Assembly: GCA_963966185.1 (NCBI GenBank)
Contig: CAWZYM010000396.1
Coordinates: 748,501 to 812,500, forward strand
DNA: 64,000 bases
Source: Rhabditoides inermis
Taxonomy: Eukaryota > Nematoda > Chromadorea > Rhabditida > Rhabditidae
Reading direction: 5' to 3'
Shown: positions 46,885 to 61,106 of the stretch, in pieces
Layout: each line of letters starts with the position of its first letter
How positions within the stretch are numbered: position 1 is the stretch's first letter
Notes under the pieces: model-generated
What the model was told of the DNA's origin: nothing
Seen by the model: the letters and a program-made list of their open reading frames with translations, nothing else
Databases searched by the model: none
Translations under genes and position numbers: made by a program

Positions 46885-48966
46885 ATGAGCGAGTTTGAGG
46901 AGAAGATTCGCTTCGGCGGCCCGCAGGCTGACGAGGAGGGAGGAGATGTGAGTGGATGAGAGAAGAAGGAGAGAGAGAGGAGAGAAGAGAGGAAAAGGGA
47001 GATTGAGCTAGCTGGCTGCAACAGGGATCGGGGGTAGTTTATGATCGAATGAGTGATTTATCGAGAGCAAAACGATTTTGATAGAGAAAACAAGGATAGT
47101 CATGGTATGGTTCATGGAAACGGAGGGTTTGAGAGATCATACATATTTGTGTTGCAGGACAAGCAGAAGGAGCTTGAGAGGAAGAAGGCCGAGGTGCGCA
47201 AGCGCCTCGAGGAGCAGGGAAAGGCCGGAAAGAAGGCCAAGAAGGGATTCCTCACGCCCGAGCGCAAGAAGAAGCTCAGGGTGCGTTCTGCCACCTCATT
47301 TGCATACGATGACGTCATCCGGGTTTCAGAAGCTGCTCATGATGAAGGCGGCTGAGGACCTCAAGCAGCAGCAGCTCCTCAAGGAGCAGGAGAGGCAGAA
47401 GGTGTGTGTTGTTGGACCTTTGAAACTGATCTTTGAGTAAATAAGTGAATGTCTATGATTGTATACTCGTAATGATGATACTTTGTTCAGATCCTTGCCC
47501 AGCGCATCATCCCTATGCCGGATGTGGACTCTTGCGACGACCAGGGTACGTTCCAGTTTGACTTCCACATTCCTAACAAAACACACAAACAAAAACTATC
47601 GATATACTGATGTCCCATACTTTCTCACCCTCTCTCCTCTCTCGTCTCGCCGGAGGGCGGCGAGTGGGCGGCGGTGTAATCTCTCTCGCGTCTCTCACTT
47701 TCGCCCGCTCTCTCGTGCTTTTCTCTCTCGCCCCCTCCGCGATCGCCGCGCTTTCTCGCCGTGGGGAACACCGCGGGCTCATAACAGAGAGTGAGAGAGA
47801 GAGACCGAGGGATGCAGTAAAGCTGAGCAGCTCTGCCCCACGGCACGCAATAGAGAAGAGAGAAAGAAAGAGAGAGTGAGTGAGAGAGAGAGGCAGGATC
47901 GATTCGTAACACGATTGGCAGGGACTAAGTGAAACACACAATACAATATGACGATCTTGACGATCAATAATCAATCAATAATCAATAATAATCGATTGCA
48001 GGCAAGCTGAACAAGATCTACGATGATCTGTTCGCGCATCTGTGCAAGCTCGAGGAGGAGAAGTACGACATCAACTTCCTGGTACGCCCCAGGCCTTTGA
48101 TAGAATTATGAACAATGACATAGAAGAATCGTCATCATAAGAAAACAATAAACATGACAATCGGCAGTTTTGAAAGGGGTTTTAATTGAACGTTCTCTGT
48201 AATTTACTAGGTTGCGCCATTTACTAGGTGGTATAGGATCTAATGTAGAGAGTTGAGAAGACGGAGCAAAACATCTTGACAGCTTTCATGCATTGATTGG
48301 TTTAGCATTTCATAATCTTCTCTTTTGTAGGTGTCCGGAAAGGACCAGGAGATCAACGAGCTCACCATCGCCGTCAACGACCTGCGAGGAAAGTTGTGAG
48401 TCGCTTTCCCTTCTCCGTCCCTGTCTATGTGTCTGTCTCTCTCCCCTCTCTCCTCTCATCCCCCTCTCCCTTGCAGCGTGAAGCCCGCCCTGAAGAAGGT
48501 GTCCAAGTACGACAACAAGTTCAAGTCGGCGGAGGGAGGCAAGAAGGGCGAGAAGGCCGACTTCCGCTCCAACCTCAAGGTCGTCAAGAAGGACAACGCC
48601 ATCGACGAGATCATGGCCAAGACCGGAGCGGTGAGTGGAGGGAGAGGGAGACGAGATGGTCGTTGTCCGGTTTCAGAAGAAGGCCGACAAGCCCGACTGG
48701 TCGAAGAAGGGCGCGGAGAAGACGGAGGACGCTCCCAAGGAGGAGAAGAAGGAGGAGGAGGCGCCTAAGGAGGCGGAGCCCGAGCCGGAGGCGGCGCCCG
48801 CGGAGGAGCCCGCTGCCGAGGAGGAGGGAGCAGAGGAGGAGGAGGGTGAGTCTGGCAAAATCAGTATGAAATAAGCAAGTAGAAGGAAATCGAGCAATGA
48901 AAAGAGCCTTTTCTTGTATTGTAATCATTCGTCCGTTGTTCAGGAGAGGAGGAGGAGGAGGAGTAG
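46885..48966 (+). CDS. Troponin I, paralogue B
   Basis: Nine exons close in phase (46885-46947, 47158-47280, 47330-47401, 47491-47545, 48002-48081, 48331-48395, 48477-48630, 48677-48845, 48944-48966), 267 aa, same domain order as paralogue A, with an Ala/Pro/Glu-rich acidic tail. Exon 2 and the first 72 nt of exon 3 are identical to A at every base. The next 55 coding nt are split off by an extra intron (47402-47490) that A lacks. Outside the identical block the two proteins differ at many positions (for example [12 protein letters not shown] versus MSDLTRYGG). AATAAA at 49125-49130. Confidence 0.92.
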
Positions 48967-49458
48967 ACTGTTCGCTCACCCACCGCCGCCACCCTCGCTT
49001 TGTTCCCATCTACCCATCACCACCACCATTTTCACCCCATTACCGTGGTCATCTCAATTCTTCTTTTTGCCGCCGCCAACCGCTCAAACCCCGTTGTCAT
49101 CAACTGAGTGTGTATATCAACATAAATAAACGCGAAAAATCTTTATCGAAAGTGAATATGAATAATACATTGTAGTCATTGTAGAATTACTGAAACATGA
49201 ATGGTATTAAGGCTGGCAACGACCTCGCTAAGTGCGGTGTGTGTATTAAAACTCATCGGCGTAAAGTGTGAGCAGGCGGCATAAAGTATAATCGGTAAAG
49301 GCTGGCAAAATTAAAAGCTTTGAGTTTCGCGAGAGGTGCGCTGACCTTACTGTAGAGAAAGGCAGCGCACCTCCCCACTGGGAGCAACAAAAAACACAAA
49401 CAAGCAAAAGCAAACACAATTCTACTCGTAAACATTAAGTGCAATTGCTATTCTAGTT
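48967..49458. terminator. 3' flank shared by troponin I B (+) and the CDF transporter (-)
   Basis: The plus-strand poly(A) signal is at 49125-49130. The minus-strand gene ends at 49459, so the two are convergent. No other feature seen. Confidence 0.5.
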
Positions 49459-52143
<2,685 letters not shown>

Positions 52144-52645
52144 CCCCGCACCACTCCGCCACTCCAGTCTGCCTCCCCCCCTCCACACACAGGGTGATAG
52201 CTTATCACTTCCTCTCCCCCATTCGTACCATGTACCAATCGACAGACGCGATAGAACGCCTTCATAACATCTCGTCATACTAATCTTCCATATGTGGTCA
52301 TTCGAGTAGGCGCGAGAGATTGGAGGGTGCAGAGAAGCTCGCGCGCCGCACCACGCGTATCGACCGCCGGAAGGGAGAGAGGGAGAGGGACGACGAGAGT
52401 GTGTGCCCTCCGGCCATTCTCCTCTCTGCTGCCATTCCAATCAGCTGATTCTCGCTGCCACGCGTAGATTCGAGAAATGTCACGTGTACCCGGTCACTTT
52501 GTTGTTGTGTAATTGTGTTTATGTTCTTATCTTGCTTATCGATTGCGCAGGCTTTATGTGCGGGTGTCAGTTATCTCGCCTTTCCTCCACCCACATACAA
52601 TGCAAATTCACTTTCAGCCACCGCCGCGGCTCTCGCGTCTCTCCA
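52144..52645. promoter_or_regulatory. Divergent promoter between the CDF transporter and the TBC gene
   Basis: Contains ACTTTCAG ending near 52618, 27 nt before the TBC start codon: a trans-splice or leader-exon acceptor. Open frames on the minus strand here may include unrecognised 5' exon sequence of the CDF gene. Confidence 0.4.
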
Positions 52646-55556
52646 ATGGCCAAGTACAAGAAAGGTACGCCCTTGTCCAGTTTCTCTCACAGCCACTTTT
52701 CGCATGTCTGTTACTGCCTCTCCCAATTCCCAATTCCCATTTCCCAATTCGTGATTCACATTCGACTTGAAAAAAAGATCTAACACGTTGACGTGATTAC
52801 GTGGCTTTCTATTGCAAAACGAAAGTGCTGACCTGACTCGAATTAATTACGCCGGAAAAAATACTAAATACACGTGATATCTCAATCGTTCTGAATAAAC
52901 AATTTTTTTCAGGAGAGGGCGCCAAGTACGCGGAGACTGTGGTAGACGACGATGTAGAAGATGATGTGGCGATCGGGGCGAGGAAGATCGCGGCAACTAC
53001 CAAAGAGGTGCATTCAGTTCTATGATTCAGACATAGCATCATAGTATGGCAATACATGTGGCGATACATTGCCATACAGTTCAGGGTACAAACTTAATAG
53101 CTAACACTTTTCCATAGGTGGACCAGCCGGTGCACCTGCAGCACTTTCCACTAGATGGCAAGCCGTTCTCGGCTATAGTCGCTGACCTCATCCCACCATA
53201 CATAGAAGACCCGCGAGACTAGTGAGTACAACTTACTTTCTGAGTATTTTTTGCACATTCACTTTAGCTTCGACGAGTTCGGATTCCGCAAAGTCGACGA
53301 TGCAAGTACCGCCAACACATCGCCGCTATTAGACGACTCCACTGAAAGGTAGAGTATAATTACTATTATCAAATTCCTTGTGTGTTTTAGATTGAAGTGG
53401 ATCGCGGCGCTGGAAGGAGCGCACTCGGATGTGAAAGAAGAGCTCACGTGGGCCAAGATCAATCCGGAGAAGCTGCGATCGGACAGGTGGGGTAGTCACA
53501 ACAAGTTGCACTGCACATTCCATACAACTGATTGTGTCGATAAAATATCAAAAGAAACGTATTGTATTGTATTGTAAGCTCATATGCTCACCATATTATG
53601 TACAGATTCGAGGCTCTCGTGAAGAACGGTGGCATCCCGCATTCTATGCGACCATTCATCTGGCCCCGTCTGCTGGGCATCAAGCAGAAGGAGACGGTGG
53701 GTGGAACACTAACATCTATATCGATATATTTCTCTCTAGAACGCCGGCTACCGGTACAAGGACGTGCTGAAGCAGTCGGCGTCGGACAACCCGTCGATAG
53801 GCGTGCAGATCGAGCGGGACCTGCTGCGCACCCTGCCCAACAACATCTGCTACTGGAAGAAGAACGGACCCGGCATCGATGCCCTTCGACGGTAAACAAT
53901 ATCCAAGTGTTTATCTTATATTGTAATTCAGTTTGCTCAAAGCGCTCGCTTACATCTACCCGGATCTGGGCTACTGCCAGGGAATGGGGGTGGTCGTAGC
54001 ACTCCTTCTACTCTGGCTGCCCGAGGAGACAACCTTCTGGACGATGACCGCGCTGATTGAGGACCTCCTGCCGGCGAACTACTACAGTCAGGTAATTTGC
54101 CATTATCGAAAATGATAGTAATACAATTTCAGTCCCTGCTGGGCCTGCGTGCCGACGAGCGCGTGACGCGACAGCTGATGAAGAGTCACGTGCCGGATCT
54201 GCAGAAGGTGCTTGAGGACAACGAAGTGGAAGTGTCCCTGATCACCGTCAACTGGCTCCTCACACTCTTCGGATCCGTCTTCCATCCCAAGGTGCTGCTC
54301 AGGTGAGAACACCTTATTCACAGAGTCGTTCTCACAATATCATTCAGGGTGTGGGACGCGATCTTCTACTTCGGAGGCGTCACCGTCTTTCGCACCATCA
54401 TATCCATGCTGAAAATGCGGGAGGAGACGATCGTGGAACTCGGAGCGTCGACCAAGTCATCGGCTGATCTGTTCAACGCAATCTCCCAACTGCCAGCCAC
54501 TGTGAGTGCACGTGAGAACACAGCTCTCAGTCATCTCTTCGCAATAAACCACACCGCCATTTGCGCGTCGCGTCCGCATAAAGGCTGGTCGATCGATGCG
54601 CTGATGGATGGTCGTGTCATTCTCTTCTTGTTATTCACTCTCTTCCAGGTGACCGATCTCAATTCACTGCTCGAGTACATTTCCTCATACGAATTCTCGA
54701 TCACACAGCACCTTATCGATGAGCTGCGAAAGAAGCATCAGGTATGTCTTGTTTTGTTTGTTTGTAAATGTGACTTGTAAATGGTAAATTATGTAAGCAC
54801 ACTCTAGGCGATTCTGATGGCTGACCAGGGCATGATCATCAACACTCTGACGGACACGAACCTGCCGAAGCAGACCACTCAAAGAAGAAAACTGACGAGG
54901 AGCAAGAGCATCATCGACAAGATATTCCCCGGGAAAAACGCCGTGAGTCCTTTGTATTCAATAGCGGTGTTCATTGGCAATGGCAAGGAATTCCCATACA
55001 CGTTGACACGCATTGACATTCGTTGGCATTGGCTGTGGATGTGTGTGGTGTGTTGGCAGGCGGAGAACGATCCGAAGACCAAGAACGTGCGGCAGACAGA
55101 GATGCTGGTCGACCTGAAGGAGAGCATCCTCCAGACATGCCGCTACTTCATCGAGTGCGACGAGAAGATGCAAATGAACATCACCACACAGGTAATCACT
55201 TTCTTTTTTTCTATTTCTATTTTATTTTTACACGATCAATATGTGCGTAGGCGGACTACTCTCCGGAGTCTCACTCGCGAGATCTGGAGAACTTCCTGTC
55301 TGGGCGGAGGGAGGGCAGAAAGAGAGCCAGGGCTCTGCTCGACTTTGCCCGACAGGACGAGGACGAATTGGGATTCAGGTAACATATTTCATTTGAGTTG
55401 TATCATTTTACAATTTGTTTTACAATTTGTTTGCAGGAAGAACGACATAATCACAGTGATCAGTGAGAAAGACGAGCACTGCTGGGTTGGGGAAGTGAAC
55501 GGGCTGAGGGGGTGGTTTCCCGCAAAGTTTGTCGAGGTCAGCAACTCCTTCTCTCT

Positions 55557-55627
<71 letters not shown>

Positions 55628-57247
55628 ATTCTTCTTTCACGTCCTTCTAGGTAGTTGACGAGCGCGGCAAGAACTACACCGTTTACGGAGACGAGGCGGT
55701 GTGTCCCGAAATCACGGAATACATTCGAGGACGACTCGCCAACTCATTCCGACAGGTACGCTTGCTCATAGAAAGTTTTTTGCGCGCGATTTCTATCTGG
55801 TCAGCTGCAGCTGCAGACATTACTGCTTTTGCCAGACAGGGAGACATTGCACTACCGAAACCCAGCACTGCACCGGCAGTTTGTTCGCTGCAAAAACTCA
55901 CAGGCGTTCGCGTTCTGATTTATGTCCGTCTAGTATTCACGGAAGCAAGGCAATGTCAAAAAAGAGATACCTAAAAAGAGATGCCATGTTGCAGATCATG
56001 GAACACGGTATCCGAGAGAGCGCATTTTATCCGACTATGGCTTGGCATCCCTGGAGCTTTGTCGGTCAGTTGCGTCGTTATGACGACTTTGAAATGTGGG
56101 TGTTTTCCAGAGGACATTGCGTACTACTCTGTTGAGAAACAGTTCAACGCGGTCTACTCCCGACTCACCCTCTGCAACACTTTCAAGCTGGATCAGGATG
56201 GAAAAGTGAGAACAATTTATTGCACACAAGAAAACACACGTGTCAGAAAAAGTAGTCCCAAATTGAAAGCGATGAGTGAGCGATGAAATCTTGTTGACGA
56301 GAAATGATTGTTTGTGAGATGTGAGATGACACGACAGCATGATTGACATGATGACAGCCTTCTTCTATCCAGGTGCTGACCCCGGCGGAGCTGCTGTTCA
56401 GTGCGGTTCAGATGATCAACGACAGCCACGACGCCGCCAGGGCCTCCTCCGACGTCAAGCTGCGCTCGCTTCTCGCTCTCGGCGTCAGGTATCCGTCTGA
56501 TATCATCTATTACATCTGTTTGATTAGACCACACTAGCATAGAAACTTGCAACATTCGATATCGAGTATGGCGGAAACTGCGTACGACTTGCCAGCCCTC
56601 AAGGTCGAGTATGTACAATACAACGTGGGACACGGCATAATTTATTGGCGTTTCGGGTGTGACACGCGATCCATGCTCTCTTCAATTCGTGCAGCATATA
56701 ATGGATTGAATGAGAGCATATATCTGGAACACCGCGAATTCAGCGCAAGCATGATAATGCGATTGGAAAGCAGACGCGAAAAGAACACGTGATATCATAC
56801 AGCGATACAACGCACCGACCTGTGATGATAGTTAAATAGCGAGAGAGACGGTGTTCTTTTGTAGCGAGCAGTGTCTTCATCTCTGGTTTGAACTCTTCTG
56901 TGGAAAACCGGATCAAGAAGCGTATCGAGAGAAGTACTACCACCAGTGGGCCTTCATTCGAACACCTGCGTGGAGACAGGTACACATAGACCCCACGCAC
57001 AGTCACAAACCGATGTTTACAGATCAAGTGCGACCTGCGGCTGCTTTCGCAGTTTTCGTTCAACCTGCACTGCGACTTTGAGATCGAGGGTGTTGAGAAG
57101 AAGAAAAAGCGGGCGGCGGGTATGCTGGCGTCTGCCAAGACCAAGGCGCTGTCCACAGTCCTCGCCGAGAAGACGGCCGAGCAACCGCTGAAGGAAGGCG
57201 TGCGAGACATGCTCATCAAACACCACCTATTCAGCTGGGACCTCTAG
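52646..57247 (+). CDS. TBC-SH3-RUN Rab GTPase-activating protein (SGSM3/RUTBC3-like)
   Basis: Twenty-one exons close in phase (52646-52664, 52913-53007, 53118-53221, 53268-53348, 53391-53486, 53606-53696, 53740-53891, 53932-54091, 54133-54302, 54348-54501, 54649-54741, 54808-54942, 55060-55191, 55251-55378, 55437-55536, 55651-55755, 55995-56064, 56111-56205, 56373-56488, 56865-56979, 57023-57247), 811 aa; human SGSM3 is ~750. TBC domain ~140-375 with the Arg finger ([15 protein letters not shown], Arg147) and Gln finger (YCQGMG, Gln229). SH3 ~518-575 ([17 protein letters not shown] ... WFPAKFVEV). RUN-type domain ~590-760. TBC proteins accelerate GTP hydrolysis by Rabs; both catalytic fingers are kept. 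AATAAA signals at 57398 and 57406. Confidence 0.92.
55545..55626 (+). repeat. (CT)n microsatellite in a TBC-gene intron
   Basis: CT run in the intron 55537-55650 leading to the acceptor TTCTAG. Confidence 0.9.
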
Positions 57248-57599
57248 TCCCTCCCCCCTCTCCTACCACGAACCACAACAGATCTCCCCCATCACCGTCT
57301 GTGATTTCTAAAGAAGCGGGCCCCAAGAAAAAGTCCATGTCATGTGTGTGTGTCTGTGCATCTATCTCTTGTGTTTCCATTCTTCGCTCTCTGTTTCAAT
57401 AAACCAATAAAAGGTGAGAGTGGTTGGGTGACGGTGGGGGGGTGGTGGTGGGGGTTGACAATGCGCGGTGTAAGAGGGGGCGGCGCCGCTCGTCGCCGGT
57501 CTCGGGCCGCCTTCTCTCCTCCCTCTCGTCGTCTCTTTTTGAGCGACTCTCCACCCACTCAAATAGCACGAGAGTTCTCCCGCCGTCACCATTCCACCC

Positions 57600-58269
57600 A
57601 TGCCTCGTCTACTCATCGCCCTCTGCTCGCTGCTCGCCGGTAACTTTCCGCTCTCGGACTCGAATGTGCCATTTCACTGCAGTCGGCTCGTCGGCGATGT
57701 GTCAGTACCGCGACGGCGACTACCACTTGTCGTGGGGTCTGAAGGGCGCGCGCGTCTACTTCCGGCTGGAGCAGGTCGTCCGTCAGAATGCCGGCTGGAC
57801 CGGCGTCGCCTTCGGAAATAGCATGGTAAGACGCCTTTTCCACCTTTCTTCCATTTCGGTGTGTGTTTTGTGACGTTCTCGGGTATTTTTCTCGCGCATT
57901 CGCCAATCGTGGTCTCTGCCAAGGACACTGCGAGCCACTTTCCGGTGGTCACTTTGCAGAATAGTGGAGAAAAGTATCTGTTCTAATGACCTTCCGTCTC
58001 TCAGCGCTCCGGTCTCGACGTCATCGTGGTGAGGCTTCTGAACGGCCAGGTGACCGTGTCCGATGAGTACGTCCGCGGATTCTCCATTCCCAACAGGGAC
58101 AGGGTATGTACGCAAGCACACTTTTATTGCTACATGAGACATGACTTGAAGATTTATGATGGGGTCAATCGGTTCACGCGCTGCTATTGCAACACGTCAA
58201 CAAAATGACGCTTTGTTTGCGTAACCTTGAGCGTAACATAGTTGGCAGGGTCACCGGCGCCCTTCGGGC

Positions 58270-58318
<49 letters not shown>

Positions 58319-58780
58319 GGAAGTTGATAAGGACAGACCCGACAAAACCGCCTTAGGAAATCAGGTGCAAGATCGAAATAAACGAGCAGAGAACGTGTTC
58401 ACGTCATCCTGTGGCGGATATCGGAGACTATGACGTCAGACGTCAGTGATGTCATAATTGCAGAGCCAAGACGTGGCGATAAACGTGGGACGAGTGGTGA
58501 ACGGAGTTCTGGTGGCAGAGTTCTCTCGGCCCGTTCACTCGAATGAGTATCCTTTCGACACTCCTCTCCTCGGATGTCAGATGTGGAAGGTGTGAATCCC
58601 CCCCCCCCTCCCTCTCTCTCCTTATCTCTCTCTTCCTCTGTCTCTCTCTCTCTCTCTTCACGTCCCTCCCTCTTTCAGTTCCCCGTGGGTCTCAACCGTC
58701 TCACCGGCACCGGAATGCCGCTCAAGCACTCTCGCACGCCTCACTCGATGACCGTCTGTCTGGATCAGTGCCGCATCTAA
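57600..58780 (+). CDS. Small secreted DOMON-domain protein
   Basis: Five exons close in phase (57600-57639, 57683-57825, 58005-58103, 58464-58589, 58679-58780), 169 aa. Signal peptide ~1-18 (MPRLLIALCSLLA...), then one DOMON-like beta-sandwich: CQYRDGDYHLSWGLKG, VYFRLEQ, AGWTGVAFGNSM, DVIVVRLLNGQVTVSDEY, and a C-terminal strand with LLGCQMWKFPVGLNRL. DOMON domains bind haem or sugars in dopamine beta-hydroxylase relatives and occur as stand-alone secreted proteins in nematodes. No enzyme domain is attached. The ligand cannot be told from the sequence. Three cysteines remain after cleavage, so a disulfide is possible. Confidence 0.8.
58258..58313 (+). repeat. (GA)n microsatellite in a DOMON-gene intron
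   Basis: GA run in the intron 58104-58463. Confidence 0.85.
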
Positions 58781-59528
58781 GCCCCGCCCCGCGGGGCCCC
58801 GCCCACCTAGCACTCACTGGTCCATATTTGTACATACCGTTTTAATCTCTCTTTCTCATTACCCCTGTGATTGTTGTGTTGCCTGCTGTCAGCTGATGAA
58901 ATCATGAAAGATAAACTGACAGACTGATTTCTGTGACGAGAGTTTATTACACGATACACATAACGAAATGCTAGTGAATTGGGACGATAAATACACACGG
59001 GATGTCTCTAGCAAGTCACATTCTGGGGGGAATAGATATATAAATACGGATGGTTTGATGTGCACTGTGTACAGATTGCCGCATTGGGGGAAAGACTACG
59101 TTGCCCCTTTCATTTTTGAAATCGGGCGAATTGCAGCGAGTAATAGGGCAAGCTAGGGGAGTGGGTACTGATTCGCTGGGGGGCAACTCATAATGACAAT
59201 AGCTATTCGGGCAATACACACACACACAAAACTAGCGAATTCTGGCCGATGAACACTGAACAGGTAGAAAGGAAGGTGAAAATATCTCTTCCATTCTACG
59301 TATATGACCGCGGCAAGTAAAGTCAATCGAGGGAATGATTCGACGCACCGAACAAGAGAGAGAGAGAGAGAAGGGGGTGAGAAGCGAGAGAGGGTGAAAC
59401 ACAACGAAATAAGTTACACGACAAGGACTTCATTACGACTGCTTCGCTATCGCACAACAACAGCTAAAATTACGGAAAACGGGGGCCGTGAGTATACATG
59501 GGGGCGGGACGAAAGTGGGCGGGGCGTA
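58781..59528. other. Convergent 3' flank, no further gene seen
   Basis: Between the ends of the DOMON gene (+) and the BED gene (-). Short GA run at ~59344-59372. No clear poly(A) signal picked for either gene. Confidence 0.4.
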
Positions 59529-61060
59529 TCAGATAGCCTGAATGTGCGCGTTGAGGTCCTTGATGAACTGGATGTGGTAGTCGCTGAGCGGGGACAGCTC
59601 GAACTCGGGATGCGAGCGGAGGTACCTGCAAAAAGAGGCGGGATTAGAGGAGGCGGGGCTAGTGGGAACGCACTCATTGATGGCCTCGTAGTGTTGGGCG
59701 ATGAACGCGACGTCCCTCGCGAGATCCGGTCGGGCCGGATCGCGCGGCGGAAGGTTGCAGTCTAGAGAAGACAATCATCATATTATTTGTATCTCGCACT
59801 CTCTTATCATCCGCAGAGTATTATCTTAAATTGAGGGGTTACCTTCACCTTTACTTTTACTCTCTTACTCTTCTCCTGTCACTCACCGATCTCGCTCACA
59901 GCCTGTGGCCGCTCCTCGAAGTGCGAGAACACCGCCCGGCACAGTGTCAGAAGCACCATCACCTCCTCCTGCAGCAAAAACTGTATAACTACATTTTGAC
60001 ATTCAATCTCACATGAGGGAAGACGTATTTGCCGATGTGATTGAGGAGGGAGTCTATGCGGGCGGGCAGCGCCGTCTCCGAATCGGCCGACGACGACGAG
60101 TCCGAGTCGCGCTCCTCACCGGACGTCTCCTTGAGACTGAAAAGAAACAAAGATGTTAGAGAGAATAATGGTATTCGCATGCGTACCCAGTGAACGGCTC
60201 AGCTGTCATGCTCTCATCCTTGACAGGCTTGGCGTCGCCCTCCGCAGCGGCTCCGGACGGGCGGAACGCGCTCGAGTCAAACGAGGGAGTGAACGGGCTG
60301 AAACGATAGCCCCTCTCATTCCACATCCCTCTTCATTACAGTCGCCCCCCTCTCCTCCTGCTCTCATTTGAATTGGGAGTGATTGCGCAGCGGGGGAGTG
60401 AAAGGGCGGCGGCCGCCACAGGCTGATTAATGGCCGGCGGAGCACACACTCACTTGTTCAGTGCGAACTGGCTTCGGATGTCGTTGGTGAGTGTCTGGAT
60501 GAGATCCGGAATGATCTCGGCCTCAAAGTACGCCGCCAACGGCATGCGGTACGAGGGCGCGATCAGCCTGCAATTGGATGGGTGCACCTAGTTGTGGATG
60601 AGACAACGCGTACTTGATGAGCGATCGGAATCCCGGTCGGTCGACGACGGAAGCGGGCTGCGCGTCCAGAAGAAGCATGATCGCGATCTGAAACAAGAAA
60701 CATTCGAAAGCGTCGTGTACCCGTTTGTATCGCCTCTCTCTCTCTTTCTTCAGTGACTCGCTAGCGTTGTCGGCCCGTCATAAACACGACTTTTTGCCTG
60801 CCCCCAGGGCGGATCGCCACACACACAATCCCCTTTGAATCGCGGCCAAATCCCGTCGCGACCCCACTTTGGACTGTGTGTGTGTGCGTGCGAGTTTCGA
60901 ACTAGTTGCGTGCATTAGCCCTCTCTGCCTGCCTACCTCTCACCACCCCTCTCTCTGTCGGTCACTCACTCACACTCACGCCAATTTGCGTGTTAGTTTG
61001 GCCGGCGGGCCCCCGCTGACCGGTGGACCGTGCAGCTCATACAATAACACTGACAGGTCG

Positions 61061-61106
<46 letters not shown>

